Origin: Spirochaetia bacterium
GTDB lineage: Bacteria; Spirochaetota; Leptospiria; Turneriellales; JAOUOS01
NCBI GenBank assembly: GCA_029880285.1
Contig: JAOUOS010000007.1
Coordinates: forward strand, 56,146-120,145
DNA length: 64,000 nucleotides
Direction of reading: 5' to 3'
Shown: positions 1 to 8,401 of the stretch, piece by piece
How the letters are laid out: the number at the start of each line of letters is the position of its first letter
Numbering within the stretch: position 1 is the stretch's first letter
Made by a program: the position numbers and the translations under genes
Notes under the pieces: generated by a model
Told to the model about the DNA's origin: nothing
The model's input: the letters and a program-made list of their open reading frames with translations, nothing else
The model's database searches: none

Positions 1-2
1 CA

Positions 3-152
3 TTATGGGAAATTTCATCTACAAAAGTAAGGCGCCTATTTAAAGAATATTATCTAAAAAATGATAAGAAAATAATTGAAAAATTAAAAATTCTGCTGCC
101 AGAAGAAGTTATACATTATATTTTAAAAGAAAATTTATACAATGATGCCTGA
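3..152 (+). CDS. nadD: C-terminal end of nicotinate-nucleotide adenylyltransferase (partial)
   Basis: The window opens inside a reading frame that ends at a TGA at 150-152. The visible 49 residues begin with LWEISSTKVRR and end with LPEEVIHYILKENLY. The ISST-x-R motif and the L-P-x-x-V-x-x-Y-I-x-x-x-x-L-Y tail are characteristic of the NadD C terminus, which adenylates nicotinate mononucleotide in NAD synthesis. The N-terminal nucleotide-binding part lies outside the window. The frame overlaps the start of mnmG by 11 bases, suggesting co-transcription. Another NAD gene, nadB, lies about 18 kb downstream. Confidence 0.8.
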   Translation, partial: LWEISSTKVRRLFKEYYLKNDKKIIEKLKILLPEEVIHYILKENLYNDA

Positions 153-2082
153 AGTCTTAAAAAAAAATTCTAAATCAGGATATTTTCGATTTTTAAAAAA
201 ATTTGATTGTATCGTTATAGGCGCAGGGCACGCGGGTGCAGAGGCCGCTCATATTACGGCTAAAGCCGGATTTCAGACTTTGTTAATTACAATGAATGTT
301 GATACCATTGCCCAAATGAGTTGTAACCCTGCTATTGGCGGCGTGGCCAAAGGTCATATAGTGCGCGAAGTAGATGCCTTAGGCGGTATTATGGGCAAGG
401 CTATTGATAGAACCGGTATTCATTTTAAAATGTTAAACCAATCAAAAGGGCCGGCAGTATGGTCGCCGCGGGCTCAGGCCGACAAAAAACTTTATCAGCA
501 AGAAATAAAATTTTTTCTTGAAAATACTGAAAATCTTCAAATATTACAGGATACCGTTTCACAAATAATTGTAAAAAATAAAAAAGTACAGGGTGTTCTT
601 ACAAGCAGAGGTTTTGAATATTTATCAAATAATATTATTGTAACTACCGGTACTTTTTTACGCGGACTTATTCATATTGGCGAGTTTGAATTTAAGGCGG
701 GAAGATTTGGAGACAAAAGTTCAGAAGACTTGTCTGCTTCTATTTTATCGATGGGTTTTCCCATTAAAAGATTAAAAACAGGTACACCTCCTAGAATTGA
801 CGGTAAAACTATTAATTACGAAAAAACAACTATTCAGCCGCCCGATAATGTATGGCAGCCATTTTCTTATGAAAATGAGTATGCTCATAAAAAGCCGAAC
901 CTAAAACAAATTAATTGTCATATAACATACACAAACCATAAAATGCATGAATACATCCGTAAAAATATTGGACGTTCGCCGCTATATTCAGGTAAAATAC
1001 AATCAACTGGACCAAGGTATTGTCCTTCTATTGAAGATAAGATAGTACGATTTGCCGATAAAGAAAGGCATCAAATTTTCTTAGAGCCAGAGGGTCTAAA
1101 TACTCAAGAAGTATACTGTAACGGTATTTCTACAAGTTTGCCTGAAGATATTCAGTGGAAATTTGTAAGAAGTATACCAGCTTTAGAAGAGGCAGTGATT
1201 ATTCGCCCGGGTTACGCGATAGAATATGATTATGTTAGTCCCACAGAGCTTACCCCTTGGCTTGAAACAAAAAAAATAAACGGACTTTTTTTTGCGGGTC
1301 AAATTAACGGCACAACGGGATACGAAGAAGCCGCTGGGCAGGGTTTAATGGCGGGATACAATGTTATTCAAAAACTTTTAAAAAAACCTGCTTTCGTTTT
1401 GCAAAGAGACGAAGCTTATATTGGCGTTTTAATTGACGATTTGGTTACTAAAGGGGTTGATGAACCCTACCGAATGTTTACTTCGCGTGCCGAATATCGT
1501 TTGTTGTTAAGGCAGGACAACGCCGACAAAAGGCTCATGAAATATGCGAAAGAAATTGGTCTTCAAAAAGAAATATTTAAAGAAATGAATGAAAGGTACA
1601 AAAAATACTTTGAAGTAAAAAAACTGATTAAGAATACGAAAACTGATAATGTTCACATTAAAAAGTTAAAAGCGAAAGAAGTTGAAGTTCAAAAAGGGAC
1701 TACAATTGAATCGATATTTAAAAGACCGCAAATTACATCTGACATTATTTCTTTGATTTTTGATTTTGTATCGTATAAAAAAAATGGCATAAAGCTTTCC
1801 CAAAAAGAAAAAGAACTCATAGCGATGGAAATAAAATATGAAGGGTACATTGAGCGCGAAAAATCTAAAACCAAGAGAAGGCTTGAAGCAGATCTAAAAA
1901 AAATTCCTGAAAAAATTAATTATGATAAAATAGAGGGTTTAAAATATGAAGCGCGGCAAAAATTAAAAAAAATTAAACCTTTAACTATTGGCCAGGCTTC
2001 ACGAATAAGCGGAGTAGATCCGTCTGATATTGATGTTTTACTTTTATATATGAAAGCTTTAAATCTTAAATTGAAATATTAA
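142..2082 (+). CDS. mnmG: tRNA uridine-5-carboxymethylaminomethyl modification enzyme MnmG (GidA)
   Basis: This FAD-dependent subunit of the MnmE-MnmG complex modifies the wobble uridine of several tRNAs in the cytoplasm. The FAD-binding motif GAGHAGAEAA lies near residue 27. The family motifs CNPAIGGVAKGH and GQINGTTGYEEAAGQG, a later TSRAEYRLLLRQDNAD block and a C-terminal helical domain (YEGYIEREK; ASRISGVDPSDI) are all present. The length of 646 residues is slightly above the usual ~625 because of an N-terminal extension of about 20 residues. No in-frame start closer to the FAD motif is visible, so the start at 142 (or 145) is kept. The gene overlaps nadD and converges on the PLP-enzyme gene, with only 9 bases between the stop codons. 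Confidence 0.96.
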   Translation: MMPEVLKKNSKSGYFRFLKKFDCIVIGAGHAGAEAAHITAKAGFQTLLITMNVDTIAQMSCNPAIGGVAKGHIVREVDALGGIMGKAIDRTGIHFKMLNQSKGPAVWSPRAQADKKLYQQEIKFFLENTENLQILQDTVSQIIVKNKKVQGVLTSRGFEYLSNNIIVTTGTFLRGLIHIGEFEFKAGRFGDKSSEDLSASILSMGFPIKRLKTGTPPRIDGKTINYEKTTIQPPDNVWQPFSYENEYAHKKPNLKQINCHITYTNHKMHEYIRKNIGRSPLYSGKIQSTGPRYCPSIEDKIVRFADKERHQIFLEPEGLNTQEVYCNGISTSLPEDIQWKFVRSIPALEEAVIIRPGYAIEYDYVSPTELTPWLETKKINGLFFAGQINGTTGYEEAAGQGLMAGYNVIQKLLKKPAFVLQRDEAYIGVLIDDLVTKGVDEPYRMFTSRAEYRLLLRQDNADKRLMKYAKEIGLQKEIFKEMNERYKKYFEVKKLIKNTKTDNVHIKKLKAKEVEVQKGTTIESIFKRPQITSDIISLIFDFVSYKKNGIKLSQKEKELIAMEIKYEGYIEREKSKTKRRLEADLKKIPEKINYDKIEGLKYEARQKLKKIKPLTIGQASRISGVDPSDIDVLLLYMKALNLKLKY

Positions 2083-2091
2083 TACATAAAG

Positions 2092-3267
2092 TTATTTCAT
2101 GGCTTGTTCTAAATCTTCAATTAAATCATCAGCGTCTTCAAGTCCGCATGATATTCTAACCATACCGTCTTTTATACCGCGTCTTTCTCTCTCTTCAGGC
2201 AGCATCGAAAAGTGAGTTGTTGTTATAGGCTGCGTTACAAGACTTTCTACGCCGCCGAGGCTGGCTGCTATCGTAAAAATTTTAAGTTTATCAACCATAT
2301 CAGCTGTTTTTTTAGCGCTGCCGTTATATATAAAACTAAGCATGGCACCAAAATATTTCATTTGTTTTTTTGCAGTCTGATGGCCTTCAAACTCAACAAG
2401 CCCGGGATAATTTACTTTAAGAACGTTTTCATGAGAACTTAAAAACTCCGCGATTTTTAACGCTGTTTCGCACTGAGTTTTTACTCTTATATGAAGAGTT
2501 CTTAAGCTTCTGGCTAATAAAAAAGCTGTTTCAGGAGACATTATTTGACCTAAATTTTTTCTCCATGGCCAAATGCTTTCAATAATATCTTTTGAGGCAA
2601 TTATAAATCCGCCTGTTAGATCACTATGACCGCCAAGATATTTTGTGGCGCTGTGAATGACAATATCGGCTGATAATAGCAAAGGGTTTTGATTTACAGG
2701 TGAAGCAAACGTATTATCAACTGCTGTTAATATATTTTTGCTTTTTGCAATTGTTGTTATTTTTTGTATATCTAATACTTCTAAATTAGGGTTTGTGGGT
2801 GTTTCAAAAAAAATTATTTTCGTGTTTGGTTTTATAATGTTTGATAAGTTATTAATTTCATTACCTAATAAAAACGAAGTGGTTATACCTGCTGACGGTA
2901 AATTTGATTCTAATAGTTCGTATGTTCCGCCGTAAACATCACCAATACAAATGATATGATCTCCCTGTTTGCATTGAGAAAGAAAAAGCGCGGCTTCAGC
3001 TGCCATGCCCGAAGAAAAAGCCAAAGCTGCTTCGCCTTCTTCAAGTGCGGCTATTTTCTTTTCTACCGCTTTAATAGTTGGGTTTAAACCGTAGCGGGTA
3101 TATAAATTACCTTCTTTTTTACCCTCTACTACATCTAATAAATCGCGGGTAGTTTTAAAGCCGAACGTAGAATGATTATAAAGAGGAATATGAATACCTC
3201 CCTGTAAATCTAGTTCTTCACCAGCATGAACGCACTTTGTAGCAAATTTGTGTTTCTTATTTTCCAT
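2092..3267 (-). CDS. Cys/Met metabolism PLP-dependent enzyme (cystathionine gamma-synthase/lyase family)
   Basis: This 391-residue protein is a full-length member of the trans-sulfuration family, which uses pyridoxal phosphate to make or cleave cystathionine or related thioethers. The PLP-binding lysine lies in SATKYLGGHSD (about residue 208). Other family motifs are YTRYGLNPT, the FSSGMAA loop and the ETPTNPNLEVLDI segment. Sequence alone does not decide between MetB, MetC/CGL and methionine gamma-lyase, and no other methionine or cysteine gene is adjacent. It is transcribed leftward, probably from the TTGACA promoter at 3277-3306. Confidence 0.9.
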   Translation of the reverse strand: MENKKHKFATKCVHAGEELDLQGGIHIPLYNHSTFGFKTTRDLLDVVEGKKEGNLYTRYGLNPTIKAVEKKIAALEEGEAALAFSSGMAAEAALFLSQCKQGDHIICIGDVYGGTYELLESNLPSAGITTSFLLGNEINNLSNIIKPNTKIIFFETPTNPNLEVLDIQKITTIAKSKNILTAVDNTFASPVNQNPLLLSADIVIHSATKYLGGHSDLTGGFIIASKDIIESIWPWRKNLGQIMSPETAFLLARSLRTLHIRVKTQCETALKIAEFLSSHENVLKVNYPGLVEFEGHQTAKKQMKYFGAMLSFIYNGSAKKTADMVDKLKIFTIAASLGGVESLVTQPITTTHFSMLPEERERRGIKDGMVRISCGLEDADDLIEDLEQAMK

Positions 3268-3276
3268 AAGTTAATT

Positions 3277-3306
3277 ACTTTATTTTTATGTAAAATCTGT
3301 TGTCAA
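3277..3306 (-). promoter_or_regulatory. Candidate sigma-70 promoter for the PLP-enzyme gene
   Basis: On the minus strand a perfect TTGACA (3301-3306) is followed after 18 bases by TAAAGT (3277-3282), 10 bases before the ATG of the PLP enzyme. The -35 is consensus and the -10 matches four of six positions. The transcript leader would be very short, so the exact -10 is uncertain. Confidence 0.4.
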
Positions 3307-3373
3307 TATTTATATATGATGTCTATTGATGTTTGGTTGATTGGGGCTTAGAAGATAGAATAAAATATTTTGT

Positions 3374-3889
3374 TTATCCAAATCCCCAGTATTCTGATGG
3401 TAAAAATATTTTATAGTTATGAAAATCCATAGCTATACTATTATTTTTTAGACTTCTAAACTTATTTATATTCGAAAATAATTTTATACCATACCAAAAA
3501 AGGTTTTCTTGACTTACTTTCTTTTTTAAAAGTCTATTTAAAAACATAAATATGGATATTCGTATTAATTGCGAAACTGTAACTCCTAAAAAGATCGCAG
3601 AATTTCTTATTAGCAATTCATCAACCCCATAAAGACATAATTGGTGTCTATGTTTTATCTTTGGTTTTCTAGCTCTTAATTTTTCTCGAATTCCAAGCAT
3701 ATTTTTTGTCCAACGCGGATTTTTTTTATTTGCCAATTGAAAAATGCAATATCTTACAATCCAAGAATATGATCTATTATGAATTTTCGCAGCCAACTTA
3801 ACATTTTTCCAAATGGCTTCATCCAAAAGTACTTCCCAAATATTTTTAATCTCTGTTTTAGCCCAAAGCGGCTGTTTTTTACATTTCAT
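3374..3889 (-). CDS. DUF1564-like protein, putative DNA-binding fold
   Basis: This 171-residue protein has no catalytic motif that I recognise. Its middle carries HRHQLCLYGVDELLIRN followed by a helix-rich stretch (GVTVSQLIRISIFMFL). That pattern resembles DUF1564 proteins, which I associate with Leptospira, and the later part could be a ribbon-helix-helix-like fold. It is rich in Lys, Arg, Trp and Asn. It lies alone between the leftward PLP-enzyme gene and the rightward TPR gene, as expected for a small accessory gene. The family name is from memory and needs a profile search. Function is unknown. Confidence 0.5.
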   Translation of the reverse strand: MKCKKQPLWAKTEIKNIWEVLLDEAIWKNVKLAAKIHNRSYSWIVRYCIFQLANKKNPRWTKNMLGIREKLRARKPKIKHRHQLCLYGVDELLIRNSAIFLGVTVSQLIRISIFMFLNRLLKKKVSQENLFWYGIKLFSNINKFRSLKNNSIAMDFHNYKIFLPSEYWGFG

Positions 3890-4059
3890 ATTAATGTAAT
3901 ACCCTTAAAAATTAAAATCATCCCTGTTTTTTTAAAAAAAAAACGATTTATTATTTAGAATTCTTTTTTTATAGATAAAACCAGCTGCGTTTTTCCATAG
4001 CTTATATATTTTCCTTTTCTTTACAAATAGAATCTTTTACGCTTATAGGTTAATTCTAT

Positions 4060-5598
4060 ATGGTAATATATATTTTACTTATGATGCTGTTTTTTGTTTT
4101 AATTGGTTTAATTTTTATACTACAAAAAACACCAGAGAGAATTGATAGAGCCGTTAAAGCTTTAAAGTCAGGTGAATATGAAATGGCCAGAAGTCTCTTA
4201 GATATAGAACTTAAAAAAAATAGAAGAAATACAAGAGCTAATTTTTATATGGCTCAGTGCTACGAAAAATTAAATCGTCACAACGACGCGTTAAAACATT
4301 ATAATGAAGTAAAAGATTCTGAAGAGTTTGACGCTGAAGTTGATATACTATTAGTTTTAAGAAAGATAGCTAACTTATATTACTCGCAAGAAAAAATGAA
4401 TGAAGCCTTTGAGTCGTATTTAGAAATACTAAAATTATATCCTGATGACATAGACGCGAACAGCCATCTTGGCTTTATGGCTTTGGGGCAAAAAGAATTT
4501 AAGATTTCTCAGCCGTTTTTAAAAAAATGCGTACATTTAGATATTGAAAATAAACAATTTCAATTGGCTTTTATGACGGGTTTATTTGAGGGCGGTCAGG
4601 AAAAAAAAGCTTTTGATATCATAAGAAATTTGTTAGAAGAAGATCAAAACAACTTAGAACTCAATATTTATTTCATAATTATGTGCCAGCACGATAATTT
4701 TGAAGAAGGTATTGAAAGAATTGAAGATATTGTTTTTTCAATTAAAGATAATAATTTTATTACACTTTTAATTCGATTGTATGTCTTTATATCTTATAAA
4801 CTTGAAAAAACGGAAAATATAGCAAGTTTTATTAAGAAAGTAAAAGAAAAGATAGAACTTTCTGAAGAATTAAAACTTGAAACTGAATATTATTTAATGT
4901 TATCATTATTAAAAAATATCGCGCTTGAAGAAGCCAGAAAAATTTATCAGAAAATTATTAAAACCAAACCGAATTATAAAGATATGCAAAAAATTACGTC
5001 TTTTACCGGTTTTAACACAGAATTTGGTTTGCCGCAGGAACTTGATAAAAATATAAATGAAATATTTGAAAATACCGCTTTAAAAATTATTCCTAAAAAC
5101 ATTTTATTTTCTGTACTGGGTTTAAAAACTACTGAAAAAATAGAATTTGCTAAATATTTTGATCTTATAGAAGGTATGCCTATACTTAAAGATGATTATA
5201 AGGCGTTACCTGTTGAAAATTTATTTAAAAAATACGTTTCTCTTGATTCGGCACAATTTCAAAGGTTTGCTGAAAAAACTGTAAATTATTATAATCAAAA
5301 TATAATAAAAAAATTAAAGAGTTCAGAAAAAGATGGAATTGATATTTTAGCTAAGAATAAACACAATGCCAGTATAAGAACTCTCTTTTTCTTTCGACGC
5401 TGGCCAGAGGACGCAAACATAAGTGATGTTTTTTTGAATAATTTAATGAATAAAGTTACAGAAATAAAGGCTATAGATGGCATTCTTATAAGTAATGGAA
5501 AATTAACCGTTGAAGCTCAAAAAAAAATTTCGTCTATGAAAAAAATTACAATTTTAGATGAAAAAATACTTTCTAAAATAATGCGTACATTTTTATAA
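4060..5598 (+). CDS. Membrane-anchored TPR protein with a degenerate Mrr-like C-terminal domain
   Basis: Residues 1-24 form one strong membrane segment followed by a basic stretch, so the rest is probably cytoplasmic. Residues ~30-150 hold TPR-like helix pairs (for example ALKSGEYEMARSLLDIEL, NFYMAQCYEKLNRHNDALKHY, ANSHLGFMALGQKEF). Further helical repeats run to about residue 300. The last ~110 residues resemble the Mrr restriction-endonuclease fold: DGIDILAKNK (425-434), FFFRRW (443-448), DGILISNGKLTVEAQKKI and a final LDEKIL. The usual Q-x-K catalytic pair before RW is replaced by F-x-R, so nuclease activity is unlikely. The gene ends 1 base from the convergent smc stop. Specific role unknown. 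Confidence 0.75.
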   Translation: MVIYILLMMLFFVLIGLIFILQKTPERIDRAVKALKSGEYEMARSLLDIELKKNRRNTRANFYMAQCYEKLNRHNDALKHYNEVKDSEEFDAEVDILLVLRKIANLYYSQEKMNEAFESYLEILKLYPDDIDANSHLGFMALGQKEFKISQPFLKKCVHLDIENKQFQLAFMTGLFEGGQEKKAFDIIRNLLEEDQNNLELNIYFIIMCQHDNFEEGIERIEDIVFSIKDNNFITLLIRLYVFISYKLEKTENIASFIKKVKEKIELSEELKLETEYYLMLSLLKNIALEEARKIYQKIIKTKPNYKDMQKITSFTGFNTEFGLPQELDKNINEIFENTALKIIPKNILFSVLGLKTTEKIEFAKYFDLIEGMPILKDDYKALPVENLFKKYVSLDSAQFQRFAEKTVNYYNQNIIKKLKSSEKDGIDILAKNKHNASIRTLFFFRRWPEDANISDVFLNNLMNKVTEIKAIDGILISNGKLTVEAQKKISSMKKITILDEKILSKIMRTFL

Positions 5599-5599
5599 A

Positions 5600-8350
5600 T
5601 TAAGCTGTTTTTAACTCTACAGATAGTACTTTACTTATTCCTGGTTCTTCCATTGTAATTCCATATAAAAAATCAGCTTTAGACATTGTTTTTTTATTAT
5701 GTGTTATTAATATAAACTGTGTATTTTTTTTAAAATCATCTAATAATGTTAGAAAACGGTTTACGTTTTGATCATCCAATGGGGCGTCAATCTCATCTAG
5801 TACACAAAAAGGCGATGAACGAACCATATAAATACCAAACATTAAAGCAATCGCAGTTAAAGCTTTTTCACCCCCCGATAAAAGTTTAAGAGATCGGGGC
5901 CTTTTTCCGGGAGGTTGTACTTGAATATCAATACCGCTTGTTAAGGGGTTTTCGGGGTCCGTAAGTGAAAGTTTCGCTTTGCCGCCCTGAAAAAGTTTTT
6001 GAAATACATCTGTGAAGTTATGTTGAATTTTCTTGAAAGAATCTATAAATAATTGTGCCGATTTTTCATCTATATCTTTTATTATTTTTGCAATATTGTC
6101 TTTGGCCGAAATTACATCATCAAGTTGTTTTTTATTATGGTCATATAGGTTTTTTATATTTTTAAGCTCATCAATGGCTAAAGGATTTATTGGGCCAAGA
6201 TAATCTAGTTCACGTTTTAGTTCTTTAAGTATTTCTTTTTCTTTTTCAGGTATTATTTTCTTTTTTTCAAACCGCTCTTTTACTTGTTCGTAAGTTAAAT
6301 TAAAATCATTATAAATTTCTTGTATAAGAGCTTCTTTGCTGCCTAAATAAGTTCCAATTTTTACTTCAAGGTCACCAACTTTTTGAAACAGATCAGAATT
6401 TTTTTGATTTTCCTGGTGTATTTTTTCAAGATATTCATTTTTTTTATTTTGAATTGAAGATATTTTTTTTTCAATCGATTCAATTAAAGATATTTCATTT
6501 TCAATACCTTTTTTAATATTTTGAATCTCTTTTGAAATATCTTTATGGTAATTATCAAGCTGTAAAATTTCAGATTCTATTCGTTTATATTGTTTTGTTA
6601 AAAAGTTTATACTGGTTTCTTCATGTTTAATTTGTTCTTTTAACCGGTTTTCTCTTTCAATAAGGTTTGTTTTTTGAGTTTGTATGTTTCTTATATCTCC
6701 TAATATTTGTTCTTTTTGACGCACTTGTGAAGAATAATCGGTTTTATATTCTTCTGTTTGTTTCTGCAGACTTTCTTTTTCAATTTCTATTTGCTTATTT
6801 CTTTTTTCTATTTTTTCTATGTTGTCATCAATTTCTTCTTTTTTTGAGTGAATACCACCTTTTTCAAATAATAAATGACGTAAACCTTCACCAATATCTC
6901 CTATTTCTTCTATTAGATTGTGCCACTTTTGTTCTTTAATGCTAGTAAGCAGATTATTTACATGTTCCTGAGCCGGTATTATAGATTTTTTATTCAGTAA
7001 TTCATGAATAGCCGCTAATTCTTCAATAATTGCTAAAACTTTTGATAATACATGATTTTTTTTATTCGATTGTTCTTTTTCATGAATTACCCATTTATCT
7101 TTTTCTTCTTTTAATGACTTTAATAAATCTTTTACAACTTTTTCAAGTTCTAATCGTAGTGTTATGAGAGATTTTTGGTTCTCTTTAAATTCTTCTGTTA
7201 AGGTTTTAAAATTTTTCTCATTATTTTGTATTTCTTTTTCAAGAGTGATAATTTTTGATGATATTTCTTTTAATACACCTTCTGCGTTTTCAAGTTTATT
7301 ATCTAACTGTAAAGTTAATTGATTTTGCGCGGCTGTTTCTTTTTTTAATTCATCCAGCCGATTTTTATGTTTTTGCATTTGTGATGTTTGGCTTTCTAGT
7401 TCACTTGTAAGATATGTTTTTCTTTTGGCGTTAGTTTCAACAGTTTTTTCCCATTGTGATATTTTTTCTCTATTTATTTGATTTGTCATATCTTTTTTAT
7501 GTAGTTCTTTTTGATTTTTTTCTTTTTCTTCATCTAATTGTTTTATATTTTCTTCAAATAACAATACTTTTTGATGAATTTTTTCTTTTTCTTCTAATTT
7601 TCTTTGTAAATTTTCATTATTTTTTTCAAGATTTTTTTCTAATTCTACCAAGGCTAAATAGTGAACTTTAAGTTCATTTTCTTTTTTCTTTTCAATAAGC
7701 TGATTATATAATTTTGTTTTATTTGCCTGATCTTCTTTTAATTTAAGTTCCCGGTTTAATTCATTTTGAACATCTTTAAGGCGGGTAATATTTATTTGCG
7801 TGTTTTCTAAATTTTTTAAGGCTTCTTCTTTTTGCGCTTTATAACGTGATATCCCTGCGGCTTCTTCAAATATCATTCGTCTTTCTTCGGGCTTACTTGA
7901 TAAAATCATATCCATTTTGCCCTGCTCCATAAATGAATAGCTTGATTTTCCTAAGCCCGTATCCATGAGTGTTTTTTCAATTTCTTTTCTTAAAACTTTC
8001 GCTCCATTTAAATAATATTGGCTTTGTCCATCTCTATACAAAGATCTGCTTATTTTAACTTCATCAGTATCTACAGATAATTTTCTGTTTTTATTATCTA
8101 ATAAAAAGCTTACGGTAGCCATGCCCGATGCCTTGACTGTTTCTGTACCAGAAAATATTACATCTTCCAGTTTATCGCCTCTCATAGATTTTACCGATTT
8201 TTCACCGAGTACCCATTTCATGGCATCTAATATATTTGATTTGCCGCAGCCATTAGGGCCCACTATGGCCGATATAGATTTATCAAAATTTATTTTTACT
8301 TTTGTGCCGAAAGATTTAAATCCGGATATTTCTAATTCTTTTATAAACAT
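5600..8350 (-). CDS. smc: Chromosome segregation ATPase SMC, short form
   Basis: The N terminus (KELEISGFKSF) and Walker A GPNGCGKS (31-38) match SMC. So do VLGEKSVKSMRG, the C-terminal signature LSGGEKALTAIALMF (about residue 823) and Walker B FCVLDEIDAPLDD (about 847). SMC compacts and resolves chromosomes with ScpA/ScpB, neither of which is seen here. Between the heads lie two long coiled coils rich in Lys, Glu, Asn and Gln. At 916 residues it is much shorter than the usual ~1,170-1,190. The middle (about 440-510) shows no recognisable Gly-rich hinge dimerisation domain, only a short segment with IGDIGEGLRHLLFEKGG. It is read leftward and is divergent from the Maf/DUF115 gene. Confidence 0.92.
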   Translation of the reverse strand: MFIKELEISGFKSFGTKVKINFDKSISAIVGPNGCGKSNILDAMKWVLGEKSVKSMRGDKLEDVIFSGTETVKASGMATVSFLLDNKNRKLSVDTDEVKISRSLYRDGQSQYYLNGAKVLRKEIEKTLMDTGLGKSSYSFMEQGKMDMILSSKPEERRMIFEEAAGISRYKAQKEEALKNLENTQINITRLKDVQNELNRELKLKEDQANKTKLYNQLIEKKKENELKVHYLALVELEKNLEKNNENLQRKLEEKEKIHQKVLLFEENIKQLDEEKEKNQKELHKKDMTNQINREKISQWEKTVETNAKRKTYLTSELESQTSQMQKHKNRLDELKKETAAQNQLTLQLDNKLENAEGVLKEISSKIITLEKEIQNNEKNFKTLTEEFKENQKSLITLRLELEKVVKDLLKSLKEEKDKWVIHEKEQSNKKNHVLSKVLAIIEELAAIHELLNKKSIIPAQEHVNNLLTSIKEQKWHNLIEEIGDIGEGLRHLLFEKGGIHSKKEEIDDNIEKIEKRNKQIEIEKESLQKQTEEYKTDYSSQVRQKEQILGDIRNIQTQKTNLIERENRLKEQIKHEETSINFLTKQYKRIESEILQLDNYHKDISKEIQNIKKGIENEISLIESIEKKISSIQNKKNEYLEKIHQENQKNSDLFQKVGDLEVKIGTYLGSKEALIQEIYNDFNLTYEQVKERFEKKKIIPEKEKEILKELKRELDYLGPINPLAIDELKNIKNLYDHNKKQLDDVISAKDNIAKIIKDIDEKSAQLFIDSFKKIQHNFTDVFQKLFQGGKAKLSLTDPENPLTSGIDIQVQPPGKRPRSLKLLSGGEKALTAIALMFGIYMVRSSPFCVLDEIDAPLDDQNVNRFLTLLDDFKKNTQFILITHNKKTMSKADFLYGITMEEPGISKVLSVELKTA

Positions 8351-8385
8351 ATTTACTTTTATTTTTACTTGCTATGGGGTCATTA

Positions 8386-8394
8386 TGGTACAAT
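8386..8394 (+). promoter_or_regulatory. Candidate extended -10 promoter element
   Basis: TGGTACAAT lies in the short gap between the divergent smc start and the Maf/DUF115 gene. It matches an extended -10 (TGnTAnnnT). Transcription would start near 8401, next to the ATG at 8402. That argues against the alternative upstream ATG at 8369, which would lie before the promoter. No good -35 is visible. Confidence 0.3.
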
Positions 8395-8401
8395 TTGCCT
8401 T

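Noticed and set aside
6667..7671. Phe/Leu-rich frames opposite smc resembling membrane proteins.
   Set aside because: They are antisense shadows of the Lys/Glu-rich coiled coil and have no independent support.
8369..8401. Upstream ATG at 8369 as start of the Maf/DUF115 gene.
   Set aside because: The likely extended -10 (8386-8394) lies downstream of it, and the extra residues look unlike a protein start of this family.
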